DNA of 64,000 bases, taken from positions 68,280,475 through 68,344,474 of the forward strand of contig OX578283.1 in assembly GCA_951217055.1 (NCBI GenBank), read 5' to 3'. Under the pieces are notes generated by a model, which did not search any database, was not told the DNA's origin, and was given only the letters and a program-made list of their open reading frames with translations. This DNA is from Gerris lacustris (taxonomy: Eukaryota; Arthropoda; Insecta; Hemiptera; Gerridae). Positions 45,257 to 55,576 of the stretch are shown here, in pieces. Made by a program: the position numbers and the translations under genes. Within the stretch, counting starts at the first letter, position 1, and each line of letters begins with the position of its first letter.

Positions 45257-46019
45257 ATTGAAGCGAGCGTATTGCAATAAAAAATGAATATTAAAATTTG
45301 TTAATCATGATGAATGTCATAGTTGAAGATAAGTGGAAGAGGGTATGTGAGGTAGAGTGGGGGTACTCGGTACAAAGCTTTACTTCCTAAACAAACCTAC
45401 ACACAATACGACTATAAGAATCTTAACCACCCGTCATAGCTTTTAAACTAATATTATAAATGTATCACTTCATTACTCAAATACTACTGCTTGTATCAGC
45501 AGTTGTTGTGAAATTTTACATACTTGTTTCAATTGCACTTTAGACGAAGTATATGAAGTTTTATTAAAATCGTTACGTTAGAACGTACGATATCGGTAAA
45601 AAGGTTGTTTTTTCTATTTTAAACGTTTAGGTCCGCTTTAATAGTTTTAGCGATCTTTATTAATTCATAGCAGTGTCGTTGTTGGTTTTACTAAAAAATG
45701 TTCGTCTCATCGAATAGGTGATGATAGAATTTTTTCCTGTCCTGAAATTCCAATTTTAAATTTGAAGCTCACGTTTACGCTAGCATTGCGCGCGAACTCT
45801 TGGACGGATCACGCTGTCCACCGAACTTAGCCTCATGTATACCTTAGAGGATCATGTATACCAAATTTCAACTAAATCGGTCAAATTTTACTCAAGTTAT
45901 CGTCACACGCGTAAACGTTACTGACAGACAGACAGACATACAGACCGACAGACAGACAGACAGACAGACAAGATGCATATTTCGTTGAATGTAAGAAGCT
46001 CGCTTACGCTCGCTTCAAT
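45257..46019 (+). mobile_element. ATTGAAG-terminus element, complete (763 bp)
   Basis: 13-bp perfect terminal inverted repeats ATTGAAGCGAGCG (45257-45269) and CGCTCGCTTCAAT (46007-46019), nested in repeat R. The right end carries GAAGCTCGCTTACGCTCGCTTC, the same palindrome-like word seen in the 25-kb array, preceded by GACAGACAGACAGACAGAC. Noncoding, so a non-autonomous DNA element. Other copies are at 5183, 21679, 43723 and 60890. Confidence 0.8.
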
Positions 46020-46394
46020 AATGTTAGTGAAAAAAAATAGTTCTCAATTTATTTACTTCACATAAATGACAACCATCTAGAGAGCTGATCTTCAAACCTA
46101 TAAAAGGACAAATTTTTGTACAGCGGATCTCGCCTACACCGAATCTAAACCGTGCCATTGATATGCCCCTGTGTAGGGACAGTAAGAGAAGAAAAATGAG
46201 TACAAGTAAAGAAGTACAGACGCCGAAAAATTAAACCGATACCTAGGACACAAGTGTAAACAAACCTGGTTGTCACACGTAAATTTATTTATCTACGATT
46301 GATAAGAAATATAAACATTATATCTTTGTTTAGATGCGTAGAAAGTTATTATTTACGTACTTGTATTCGTTGCGCATGCGCGCGTCTCATAGTT

Positions 46395-46450
46395 CTGAAG
46401 TATTCCTCTTCTTTACCACACTAGTGCGGTAAAGAAGAGGAATTCTTCAG
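46395..46450. promoter_or_regulatory. Conserved hairpin (copy 3)
   Basis: Arms of 23 nt with one mismatch (CTGAAGTATTCC against GGAATTCTTCAG) and tip ACACTAGTGC as in copy 1, about 100 bp before the start codon at 46549. Confidence 0.65.
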
Positions 46451-46548
46451 CTTTACGCACGATTACCGAGTTTGTTTACATTTAACAAAACTAATTTGCT
46501 GTTCTTTTATTAAAGTAACTGTTTATATCGAGTTTTTAGTGAAAAACA

Positions 46549-46731
46549 ATGAGTGAATCAAGTGACATTGACGAAAATGTGGAGAATAATACTCCTCTAG
46601 AAATAATTAATTGGACAAAAAAATACAGCTCAAGAATTAATGTCATCTTTATCAAGAGAGAGATACGAACTTACATACAGAAACTTTATTTTTTTCTGTA
46701 TTTATTATTTAAATCTAACAATCGTAGATAA
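46549..46731 (+). pseudogene. Truncated recombinase-like N-terminus (copy 3), frameshifted
   Basis: Opens MSESSDIDENVENNTPLEII like copy 1. A one-base difference at the AAAAAATACAG run shifts the frame, so the LSRERYELTY segment is read in another frame (46640-46680). The frame ends at 46731, at the deletion junction. Non-functional. Confidence 0.5.
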
Positions 46732-47215
46732 AGTACGGTACGCAACTCGTGCGAAAACGGCATTTTGCATTGCTCGTGTGGTTTTACCACCCTCGCTGTC
46801 GCTCGGGTGCAAACTCCACACTCACATGCAAAATGCTACTTTCCGCACTCGACGCGTAATGTACTATTATTTCTTTGTTTACTTTTCCTTTTTCGCTGTC
46901 ATTCAATGTTTACCTCTTAATAAAAAATCACAAATTTTAAACCCGTAAAAATGATGAGATTATAAATATGAGACATGTCAAAACAAATAAAATAACTTGC
47001 GGATTTTTTCCTAACTAACTTCCGCAGCAAAATTTGCTGAAAACGAATTAAAGCCTGCTGAAAGATGGCTAAAAGTATTAAAATAATGCATTGTCATCGT
47101 GTTCTGAGCTATTCTAAAAGTTTCAACTGGCTACTCGGGAAGTTAGTTAAAAATTGATTGCAAGATTTGTACTGGACAAACAAACAAACAAGAAAGCAAG
47201 CTAAAAAAAACTTAG

Positions 47216-47639
47216 TAATAAAAAAAAAACCGAAAATATCTTTCTACTATATGTCGATAAAGATCGAAATCCTAGGGGAAAAAAATTATCTTGACCTTGA
47301 AAAAATAAACTTTAAGATAAAAATCCTTATAATAATTAAACAAGAAAAAAACAAATAATAATAGACTAAATTGTTCAGAATTCACCCCTTAATTTTCATA
47401 ATCAATATTACCAAAAAGATAATACACATAAAATTGTTATAAAATCAACTAAATTTATCCTGAACTTGAAGTACAGGAATATCTACAACGTATTAAGATA
47501 CAAGTACAGGAGGTGGTACAGGTATAGAGGAATATCTACAATCGCAAACCTCATTTATGGTTATAAAAGATTGACCTAATATTGATTAGAAAGCCGGCGT
47601 GGCCGTATGCAATAAACTACTTACCACGTCTGCTCGGCC

Positions 47640-47644
<5 letters not shown>
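47216..47644. other. No recognised feature
   Basis: A/T-rich sequence with no motif recognised. Confidence 0.4.

Positions 47645-47675
<31 letters not shown>
47645..47675. repeat. (TA)n microsatellite
   Basis: About 15 uninterrupted TA units. Confidence 0.95.
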
Positions 47676-47677
<2 letters not shown>

Positions 47678-48200
47678 TATGCTGGTTGTGATAAATAAGG
47701 CAGATTGGAGATACTCGAGTTTTTAAGGGGTGATTAGCGTTGACTCGTTGCCTTCATTCCTTTCAATCCTTACAAGTTGTTTGGTACAAGGACGTTTGTA
47801 TTGAGGCACATCGCTCATTAGCGATATAAAAGTAAAAATATGCTTAAATACGAAGAGCCTTGGCTTTTTAAATGAAGTCCAGACTTTAACCAACCTGTAA
47901 GAAATGAACGGAACAATTTGGGGTCATATTTTATATTTTAGTACCAAATATAATTTGGTTTTTAGATTAAATTTCACATTTCGTTATGGTCATATTTTTG
48001 TAACAAATTATATATCAAAAATTCAAATTGATACGTTACTAAAAATTACAGGAAAAGTTACTAAATAATATGTATTTAAATTTTTCCAGTAGACCCTACT
48101 ATCAATGAGAATTACATACATCGAAACCAACCTTACTACTTACTAATATGTATTATTTATAAACATGTGACACCTAGAATTACATGTATTTATATATATA
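47676..48200. other. No recognised feature
   Basis: AT-rich, no gene seen. Confidence 0.4.
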
Positions 48201-48873
48201 GCACACACTTGGAAGAAGAGTGTCACAACTCAAAAAACATAACTTTTCAGGAGAGCACTTTAAAGTTTTTAAAAAGTTTACACGTGGCAAACTGTATTAT
48301 TTATTTTAATAATCTAAAACTTTTTTTATTTTTTTTTTAATAATTATAGTTTTAACTTTCATTACATATTAAGATTTCATAAAAATTTTAATTACCTCTA
48401 TTAATTTTTAATTATTAATTTAAAAAATACCCAAAAGTGTCGTTATTCTTTTAAAAATAGTTTTAAAAATAAAAATATTTTAGACTAAGAACGACACATA
48501 ACCTAATAGTACAAAATAATACTATTATTTTTACCACTAATTTTGAAGATAGACTGACACTTTTATAAATATGTCACTATTGTTATAAAAAAATTTACTT
48601 ATCTTACAGGAAATATTGTTTCAACAGCAAAAGTGTCACTCTTTCACTATCATCGCACTACCTATCTCATTGACAACTAAGTTATGTCTCTGTTCCGCCA
48701 ACTTCATCTTGATATCACTGATAACCATAATGACACTACTGGTATCTAGTGGAAAACTATTAAAATAACGGCTTAGGACGTTATTCTACCAAAAAGAGGT
48801 CGCTTTTTTCACCCATTTTCAAAAAAATAAAAAAATCGAATTTTTTAGTTGTGTCACTTTTCTTTCAAGTTTG

Positions 48874-48875
<2 letters not shown>
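48201..48875. mobile_element. Probable MITE inserted in a TA tract
   Basis: The left end CACTTGGAAGAAGAGTGTCA and the right end TGTGTCACTTTTCTTTCAAG are imperfect inverted repeats of about 30 bp continuing into AAAAAA/TTTTTT. Both flanks are TA repeats (short on the left, long on the right), as expected for insertion at TA. Internal AGTGTCAC words recur. Noncoding. Confidence 0.55.

Positions 48876-48937
<62 letters not shown>
48876..48937. repeat. (TA)n microsatellite
   Basis: About 31 TA units. Confidence 0.95.
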
Positions 48938-48939
<2 letters not shown>

Positions 48940-48989
48940 CTTTACATAGACATACAATTTTATATCTTACATCATGTTTATTCAAATTT

Positions 48990-49330
48990 GTTATGCATAT
49001 CTAGCTATAATTGCTTCCGAGAATACCGAAGGTAACGGAAGCTACGTGATCGTTCTAAAGAAGAAAAAATGTTTGTCTCCGATTTTAAAAAATTCCAAGA
49101 TAGAAATCCGTTTCAGTCATCTGGGAATATTTTTTGGTTCTGTGTCGTTCTGTCACTTATTTTGTGTGAACCAACAAAAAAGTAGGTAGGTAGGGTTTTT
49201 TAAAACCTACTTGTCTAATTTATTTAAATTTGGATGGTAGGTCATAATTAGCCCAATGTTGGTTCCCATATAAGTATCAACCTTATGCGCCCATTTGTTT
49301 CTTTTCCATATGCACACAAACATACATTTA
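48990..49330 (-). repeat. Repeat family B, copy 3
   Basis: Starts TTGCTTCCGAGAATACCGAA, then GTAACGGAAGCTACGTGATC, GATAGAAATCCGTTTCAGTC, GGTAGGTCATAATTAGCCCA and a 3' segment CATATGCACACAAACATACA. The 71-codon frame at 48974-49189 is not considered a gene. Confidence 0.8.
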
Positions 49331-49388
49331 TTTAAATAGGTATAATATCTTCAAAAATGCTTATCTTTATTTTATGAAATTATGATAG

Positions 49389-49760
49389 ATTTTTTGCACT
49401 TCACATAAGCGAGATAGAGGGGGGGGGGACACGTTTCACACCCACTTCAAACTTGCCTACGCTCGCCCTATCAAAGTTATAACCAAAGAATTATATATTT
49501 TTGTAATCAGCTCGACTTACCCTTTCATATGATACCCCTCACGGTGTCGAAAAAAAATGTAAAATTTGTAACCCTTAAGTTTTTTTACCCTAATTTTTTT
49601 GAAAAATATATTTTTTTACGTCGCTATATTTTTAAAATATGTGGGCAGGTACAAGACACATACATGCCAAATGTAGCCGTGAGAGCACGCGAGAGGGCGG
49701 ACGGACAGACACATGCAGGAAAATATAAGGGTCCTTAGTTTTGCCTACGGACCCTAAAAA
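49389..49760 (-). mobile_element. Hairpin-headed element family D, copy 4 (partial)
   Basis: Begins in the middle of the family at TTGCACTTCACATAAGCG and runs to the closing hairpin GCCTACGGACCCTAAAAA. The internal segment AGTGATCGGACGAAAGGTG is deleted. Confidence 0.8.
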
Positions 49761-50325
49761 CGGTGGAAAAATTAAAATTAATTGGAGAATAACAAGTTTT
49801 AAAAGCATAATATAATTAAATTTTATGAAATAGGATGCGAGGAAGCTATGTATACAATTGGCAGAGTATTTTTTGTATTTATTTATTATTCATATATTTA
49901 AGGAGAATTTTACATCTATGTATGCAATATGTACCCATAGTTATAGATAGATAACTTTAAATATATTATATAATGCTTAAATGTTTGCTTTTTTAAATTT
50001 GAATAAGAAAAATATTAGGAAGTAGTATTAATCTATTTCTAAAATGTTTTAATCAGATTTGTTTCTGTTTCTTTTCATTTCAACCTTTAGACATATTTAT
50101 GTTACTCACTTTAAATCGTGCAAGCTACTAATTACATTTTCATTATTATAAATGTGCAAACAATTTCCTTTCAAAACTCCCTTTTTCTATTGCAATATTA
50201 CAGTTGTGTGTGTAAGAGTCTGATTTTATAACATCTGGCTTAAGTTAAATGCAATTGTGCTAATATTTTATAATAGTATTTCTGGAAGGAAAAGTAATAA
50301 ATAATTAAAACTGTTGTGGTTTTTA
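49761..50325. other. No recognised feature
   Basis: AT-rich, no gene or repeat recognised. Confidence 0.45.
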
Positions 50326-50830
50326 CTTTCTCATATAAAGAGAAAGTATTGTGATGGCGCGAAAATTTGGATGTTAAGATTTTGATAGAATTACACGTTT
50401 TGAGGTCCTCTGTACCAAAAAATTGGTTTTTAAAAAATGTCTGTCCAACGTTTGTCGTGCAGATGCGATACCGAGCCGATTTTGACGAAATTCAGCATAC
50501 ATGTTCAGCAAAATCATTCTCCAAGACTCCGAGCTGAAATCGAGAAATGCATTTTAGCTCCAAATTTGGGGCAACTACCCAAAAAAATATTTTCTCGAAA
50601 TGTTTCCGATGATTTTTATTAAAAAATTATAAAATTTAGTCCATTTAAATATAAATCTAAAGATAAAAGCTTATTTCCCGTGAAAAATGTAGTTCCAGGG
50701 AAAAAAAACTTTAAACTAAGCGGACAAATAGAGGCCAGGTTTGATTCCCCGCCAAGAAGAAGTTATTTTTATGATAAATATTGATGAAATGTTCAATAAA
50801 ATTTAAATTTACCTACGGAAACTAATAAGT
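50326..50830 (+). repeat. Repeat family S, copy 3
   Basis: Terminal palindrome CTTTCTCATATAAAGAGAAAG lies at 50326-50346 (7-bp arms, written here as CTTTCTC and GAGAAAG). Then TATTGTGATGGCGCGAAAAT, TACACGTTTTGAGGTCCTCT and TTTTAGCTCCAAATTTGGGG. Near the 3' end GGTTTGATTCCCCGCC (50740) is a degraded pol III B-box word that is intact in copy 5. Confidence 0.75.
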
Positions 50831-51316
50831 GGAAAATACTGGGCTAATTAATTATGAACTTTTATAAATAATTGCTTGCATACGAGTCTGCAAGACAGTG
50901 AGACATTTTCATGTAACGCTTTTTGGTGTCGTTTTTTCGTAACGCTTTTCGAGTTTATGTGCCTAAGTAAAGACATGAAAATGTCAAAAAAAATTAAGGG
51001 TTCAGTTTTCGTGTTTGTATATTAGGAATTAAATCGAACATATGTTGTGCACGAAGAAAGAAAGTACTTTTTTTTGTCAAGTTTATTAAGATGTAATATT
51101 TTAGCTTCTTTACCCATATTTTTATCATAAATGCAAAAAATTATAGTATAACAAAAAAATAAAGTAAAAATAAATTTTATGTATGTAAGTTTATATATCG
51201 GAGCAGTAGAACAGAAGTTTTAGTCGGGGCGTAGAGCCAGTTACCGCGCTAGGTGAAGATGTAGCCCCTAAGATGGTGAGCCCGCGGGGGGAAGGCTGAA
51301 GGCTCTTTCTACAACC
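50831..51316. other. No recognised feature
   Basis: Contains two ACGCTTTTTGG/CGAGTT words near 50915 that recur at 51930; otherwise unassigned. Confidence 0.4.
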
Positions 51317-51324
51317 CTCTAGAC

Positions 51325-51456
51325 CAGTGGTTCCTAACCGGGGGGGGGGGGGGGGGGGCGGCTCCCCAGGGGGCCTCGAAAGGAATTTAGGTACTATATT
51401 TATTACATTTGGAAATTTTAAGGGGGCCGTAGTTACCAAAAGGTAAAGAACCACTG
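51325..51456. mobile_element. 132-bp hAT MITE with perfect 8-bp target duplication
   Basis: CAGTGGTTCCTAACC (51325) and GGTAAAGAACCACTG (to 51456) are the inverted ends. CTCTAGAC is present exactly on both sides (51317-51324 and 51457-51464). A 19-base G run lies just inside the left end. The 8-bp duplication and CAGNGG start are typical of hAT. Confidence 0.85.
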
Positions 51457-51464
51457 CTCTAGAC

Positions 51465-52344
51465 TTGATTAAACGATTAAGTAGACTGCAGTAGGGGCGA
51501 CTACAATATAAAAACGAGAATTTAAAAATATAGTCGTGTACTTAAAGAATCGTGACGTACAATAGAATAGACATGGCCCGACTGAGGCTTACTCTTAATT
51601 AAGACTCAATACAAGGTATTACATACACAAGAGGGGAGAAGAGTGAGTCCAAGGTGGGGGAACAAGGCGCAAAGGGAACCAACCTGTCCAAGGCCAAGCA
51701 AACATGCCTATGAAGGACGGTAAAAACTCGAGATTAAACAAGACTAGACTATGCAACTACAAACTACCTCCTGCAACGGTCTAGTTTCCTGCTAGCAGTG
51801 GAACTCTTTTCGACTTTCTTGGCCCTACGAAGCGTGGTAGGGGAAGGCACTACAGCTGGATACTGGATTACACACCTGCTATAGCTTTCTAACTCCCTGT
51901 TATACTGTTCTGGGTTTTTAAGCTAAAAGTAACGTAACGCTTTTTGAGTTATGTGCCATAGCCTAAACATGAAAATGTCAAAAAGTTTGTCTGAGTTACC
52001 TCAGACCGATTTTTTGAATAAGTAATTATAATGTTGAATAAAAAATAATGTCTACAATATTAATACATATAATAATCAGAAATTAATATAATTGATATTA
52101 ATATTTATAATAAATTAATAGAAAATATTATTATCTTCAAGCAAGGGTCACTCGTACTGTAGATGATTTATGTGGTCAGAGTGTGGGTAACAGTGTTTAT
52201 AAAGAGGCGAACATTTTGTTTTATTGACCAACCAGAAATCTTATTTTTTATCTAATTCAAAAAGAAAGATTTAGCCCCAGCACGAAAACCCGAATACCAA
52301 CTCTCCGTTTAGGTTTATCCATAAATATATATTTTCTTATTTTT
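51465..52344. other. No recognised feature
   Basis: No gene or family recognised. The 51640-51900 segment is locally GC-richer but has stops in all frames. Confidence 0.4.
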
Positions 52345-52920
52345 TTAAGGTTTGTTCCAACTAAGCAGTGAACCGTCTGTGATATTTACGGGCATGCGCA
52401 ATGTATAAGAGCCGTTCCTACCCGACTTGTGACAGTGTTTCGTACCGTACTTCAAACTGTTTCCAACCCGCGCTGGGATCGTTTGCGAACCGTTTATCGT
52501 ATAGTCCCAACGATCATCAGACAAAACCAAGTACCGGTTTGTACGACATGCGCAGTAATATCATTCGTCTCATGACAACAGAAAGGTTGTGTCAGGTTTC
52601 TTTGAATGTCACAAACCCGTTCCAATACCTGACGATGATTTTATTACAGTGCAATGTTAGCCCATGCGCATAATATATTCTGTCCTAAAGCCTCGTCCAG
52701 ACTGCCGAACCGAACAGAGGAAACGAGCCGAGCATTGGTCTATGCGCATGACCAGTCTAAGATCCGCAGGTTCACTTCAGACTGGGCATGCGCAGAGACT
52801 ATTGCTCGGCTCGTTTCCTCTGTTCGGTTCGGCAGTCTGGACGATGCTTAAACGATTCCCGAACGATCCGTAGGTCGATGCAAAGGACGCTGCAAACTGG
52901 GAGGATTGAAACAAACCTAA
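52345..52920 (+). mobile_element. MITE family M, copy 2, with nested insertion
   Basis: Starts AGGTTTGTTCCAAC, ends with ATTGAAACAAACCT (one end slightly degraded), matching 4730-5182 throughout. The alignment is interrupted at 52690-52848 by a separate small palindromic element. Overlapping short frames in this segment follow from symmetry. Confidence 0.8.
52690..52848. mobile_element. 159-bp palindromic MITE nested in family M copy 2
   Basis: Ends are nearly perfect inverted repeats of about 43 bp (GTCCAGACTGCCGAACCGAA on the left, TTCGGTTCGGCAGTCTGGAC on the right). TAAA flanks both sides (52686-52689, 52849-52852). Copy 1 of the host element reads CCTAAACGATTC without the insert, which is the empty site. 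Confidence 0.8.
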
Positions 52921-53030
52921 ATATAATATATAATAAATTAATAGAAAATATTATTCTTTTATTATCATAGTAAACCATATACGATAGATTTAGTGCGTAG
53001 GCTTCCGCGGGTAGACTTATATAATTCATT

Positions 53031-53275
53031 CCGGTGAAATCCGCGTCACGATCCGCGGGTTAAAGTCCAACGTTTCGCTTCCACTACTGGAAGTATCTTC
53101 ATGGGTGGTGCAACATGATGTTGACTCGGAGCAAATACAAGATATATTGACGACTGGTATAAAAAACGGCGTATATATACTGGTTTTCTAGACCGTAGAG
53201 TGTAGAGTGTACCTAGATTTCCTGGTGGTTCCTTTACTCGGGGTAATCCTTTGATGCGGATTTCACCGGAAAACC
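53031..53275 (-). mobile_element. Short inverted-repeat element with Penelope/hammerhead-like segment
   Basis: TTCCGGTGAAATCCGC (53031) and GCGGATTTCACCGGAA (to 53275) are inverted ends. On the minus strand the interior reads ATGAAGATACTTCC, AGTAGT, GGAAGCGAAACGTTGG. This is close to CUGAAGA, stem II, CGAAAC of hammerhead motifs known from Penelope-like elements, with the first C replaced. Confidence 0.45.
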
Positions 53276-53510
53276 AAGTTATTTATATTTGATCAATAAC
53301 AACATATAATATGATCATCATATTTGATTTAACTCTTTTGAGTTAAATCGTATGAATATACATATAGATGGATATTATAAAATTAGTGACGCAACTATCA
53401 ATTGCACTGTCGATCAGAGACATGTTCAACTAATCAAGCTGTTTATTTTATAGAAAAGAGAAGATAACATGTTCATAATAATCTACTGTTATAATAGAAT
53501 AATTAGTTAC

Positions 53511-53641
53511 CTGGTTGTCCAAAGGCCCATTTGCCCCTGAAGGAAGACCACACGACCATGTAGTGAAGGAAGCTGGTTCCCAGGTCCCCTACAGCCAGGT
53601 TCACTATGAGAGTTGAAAATGGACCTCTCAATCTTCGAAAC
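53511..53641 (-). CDS. Opsin-like class A GPCR, one internal exon (intracellular loop 1 to extracellular loop 1)
   Basis: A 131-bp exon on the minus strand, from a TTTTTTGTTAG acceptor (53642-53643 are the AG) to a CAG|GTAAC donor (53510). It begins and ends with one spare base, so it is phase-split on both sides. The encoded segment runs FRRLRGPFSTLIVNLAVGDL and on to FRGKWAFGQPG. The basic loop followed by LRxP matches loop 1; NLAVGDL holds the helix-2 N and D that are conserved in class A receptors. FRGKWAFGQPG is the loop before the conserved helix-3 cysteine, which would begin the next exon, as in opsins (usual wording G-x-x-G-C). The light-sensing retinal lysine lies elsewhere and is not in view. 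The opsin subclass (peropsin, arthropsin, ciliary, Rh7-like) cannot be decided. No neighbouring exon was recognised in either direction, so introns must be long. Another class A receptor is possible but less likely. Confidence 0.75.
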
Positions 53642-53739
53642 CTAACAAAAAATAAAATAGTATATGAAAAAAAAAAAATCACAGAAAAGTACTTGTAATT
53701 AAGTACTTTTTTAGTACTTGTATCCAAGTACTTTTTAGT

Positions 53740-53960
53740 GTTTCGTAGATTACTAAGCATATACTTTATTACATTATGAAATAACATTTTTTTATTTCCC
53801 CCATCCTGCTCTATATGAAAATTAAAAAAAAATATATATATATAAAAATTAGGCGCAAGGCTCCAAAAACAGAACAAAAAATTAAAGGGTCCTTGGTTCG
53901 ATCCCTCGGGAAATCACAATGATTATTATCACTAATTACAACAAGGTAAACAAAAAAACA
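53740..53960 (+). repeat. Repeat family shared with 18890-19140, copy 2
   Basis: Lies in the presumed intron just upstream (in gene orientation) of the opsin-like exon. CATCCTGCTCTATATGAAAA, GGCTCCAAAAACAGAAC, CTTGGTTCGATCCCTCGGG and ACTAATTACAACAAGGTA are shared. Confidence 0.6.
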
Positions 53961-54984
53961 AGGTTATTTTTATCGAATTAATTTATTTTAATTATAAATC
54001 CAAGTTTAGTTAATTTAAGTATTAATTAATGATGCATTGGCATAACTATGTTATAAACTATAATATTACTTACTATTATTATCAATTATTAAAGTTTATT
54101 TTCTTTGTGCCATCAATTTATGCATTTATGTGAAAGAGAAAATCATTTATAATTATATTATTGATTTATAATATGATTTTGAGTTATTATTTATATTTTA
54201 ATATGTTAGTTGTTACAATTTGATTGGTATTTGTTAAGATTTGTTTTGTTAATTGTTATTCTAGAGTAAACTATAGATTAATATTTTGACATAGCTATAT
54301 TGTAAACTCAATGTATTATACAATGTAAGAATGCAAAACAATTCAGTGATTTAATCTGGGTTCAGATATCATTTTTTTTAAAAAAAAGAAACTATTACCT
54401 TGGTAATGTTAGTCAGTTGATTGAGCTCTATTGACTCATATCAGGTTTTTCACCCTGATGAAGCAGATTTTAGACTTTTTACCAACATTACTGGTGAAGA
54501 AAATTTCAAAATGAAACATTGATTGAAAAACAAGGTAATCATTTCGCTTTATCATATTCCTTTTTTTTTAAAATATAAAAGAATATTTTATAAAAACCAA
54601 GAAAATAATTGATAAAATGTCTATTAAAGTGATGAGTATTAGAAAATAAGACCTCACATAAAATATATTTCATTTCAATTTTAATTTGGTTTAATTGTTA
54701 ATTTTTATATTATAAGTAATTAATATTTGTAAAAAAATGACTATACCTAATAACGAAATAAACATTTTGCAGGTTTGAAGATATCCCATTTTAGGGATGA
54801 AATATCACCCTTTTTTATTATAAAGAAAAAAGTATTTTATAACCCCTGAAGACCTAAGTAAAATATATTATTAAAGGTAAATTTTATAAATAGCTTTATA
54901 GAGTTGCTGGAGGGAGGGGGGGGGGGGGGGTTGTGAGTTTCATTTTAACACCATTAAACCACTAAAGAATGCACTATTTAAGAA
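53961..54984. other. AT-rich; a Penelope-like hairpin segment and a poly(G) run
   Basis: Segment 54396-54540 has inverted ends ATTACCTTG/CAAGGTAAT and contains ACCCTGATGAAGC and TGAAACATTG, vaguely hammerhead-like. A run of 14 G lies at about 54916-54930. No gene recognised. Confidence 0.4.
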
Positions 54985-54985
54985 A

Positions 54986-55034
<49 letters not shown>
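54985..55034. repeat. (TA)n microsatellite
   Basis: About 24 TA units. The frames on both strands that encode alternating Tyr-Ile are artefacts of it. Confidence 0.95.
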
Positions 55035-55035
<1 letters not shown>

Positions 55036-55059
55036 CCCAGGAGTTTCCATTTGATATCG

Positions 55060-55575
55060 TAGGTTGGTCCATAGCATCGTTGGTACATATAATTATTATT
55101 GAACATTTTATAAAAATGTATCTTAAAAATAACTTCCCCTCGGCGGGGAATAGAACCATCCTCTCTTTGTCCTCGTTTAAAGCTATTTTCTCAGGAACTA
55201 GATTTCTCCTGGGAAAACGGCTTATATCGTTAGATTTGTACTTATGGACTACTTTTTAGAATTTTTTTAAAATTAAAATTGTTAGAAGTGTTATCGAGGA
55301 ATATTTTTTGTGGGGTTGCGCCCTCAAATTTGGAGCTAAAATTCATTTTTTGATTTCACCTTGGGGTATGCTTTTTCTGAACATGTATGCAAAATTTCGT
55401 CAAAATCTGCCCACTAATTTTGGCTCTACGCATCTGCATAGATGACAGACGACAGAAAGACATCTTTTAAAAACCAATTTTTAAAACCCAGGGGACACCA
55501 AAACGTGTAAATCCATCAACATCGAATTTTCGCACCATCACATAACTTTCTCTTTATATGAGAAAGAAAAAAAAC
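55060..55575 (-). repeat. Repeat family S, copy 4
   Basis: Reverse complement of the family: CGGCGGGGAATAGAACCATC (B-box region), GGAGCTAAAATTCATTTTTT, GTAAATCCATCAACATCG, GCACCATCACATAACTTTCT and terminal TTTATATGAGAAAG. Confidence 0.75.
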
Positions 55576-55576
55576 T

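Larger units (their letters stand above)
46290..46867 (+). mobile_element. Crypton-like non-autonomous element, copy 3, with paralogous empty site
   Basis: 578 bp from TATCTACGATTGATAAG to CGACGCGTAATGTACTAT. Repeat R is continuous at 62490-62530 (TTAATTTATTTCTTTG) where copy 1 has this insertion, so both ends are defined by comparison. No inverted termini and no more than a few bases of duplicated target, consistent with recombinase-type integration. Confidence 0.65.
45146..47215 (+). repeat. Repeat family R, copy 1, split by two insertions
   Basis: Matches 62135-63165 in blocks: 45146-45256, 46020-46289 and 46868-47215. Shared text includes GACAACCATCTAGAGAGCTG, CCGTGCCATTGATATGCCCC, GACACAAGTGTAAACAAACC, then CTTTGTTTACTTTTCC, ATAATGCATTGTCATCGTGT and ACTCGGGAAGTTAGTTAAAA. 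The gaps hold the ATTGAAG-terminus element and Crypton-like copy 3. Confidence 0.85.

Noticed and set aside
51191..51454. 87-codon proline-rich frame
   Set aside because: The proline run is the G tract of the hAT MITE read on the minus strand.
53503..53877. The whole 124-codon minus frame as a coding sequence
   Set aside because: Only 53511-53641 lies between splice sites and shows receptor motifs; the upstream part is AT-rich intron and repeat.
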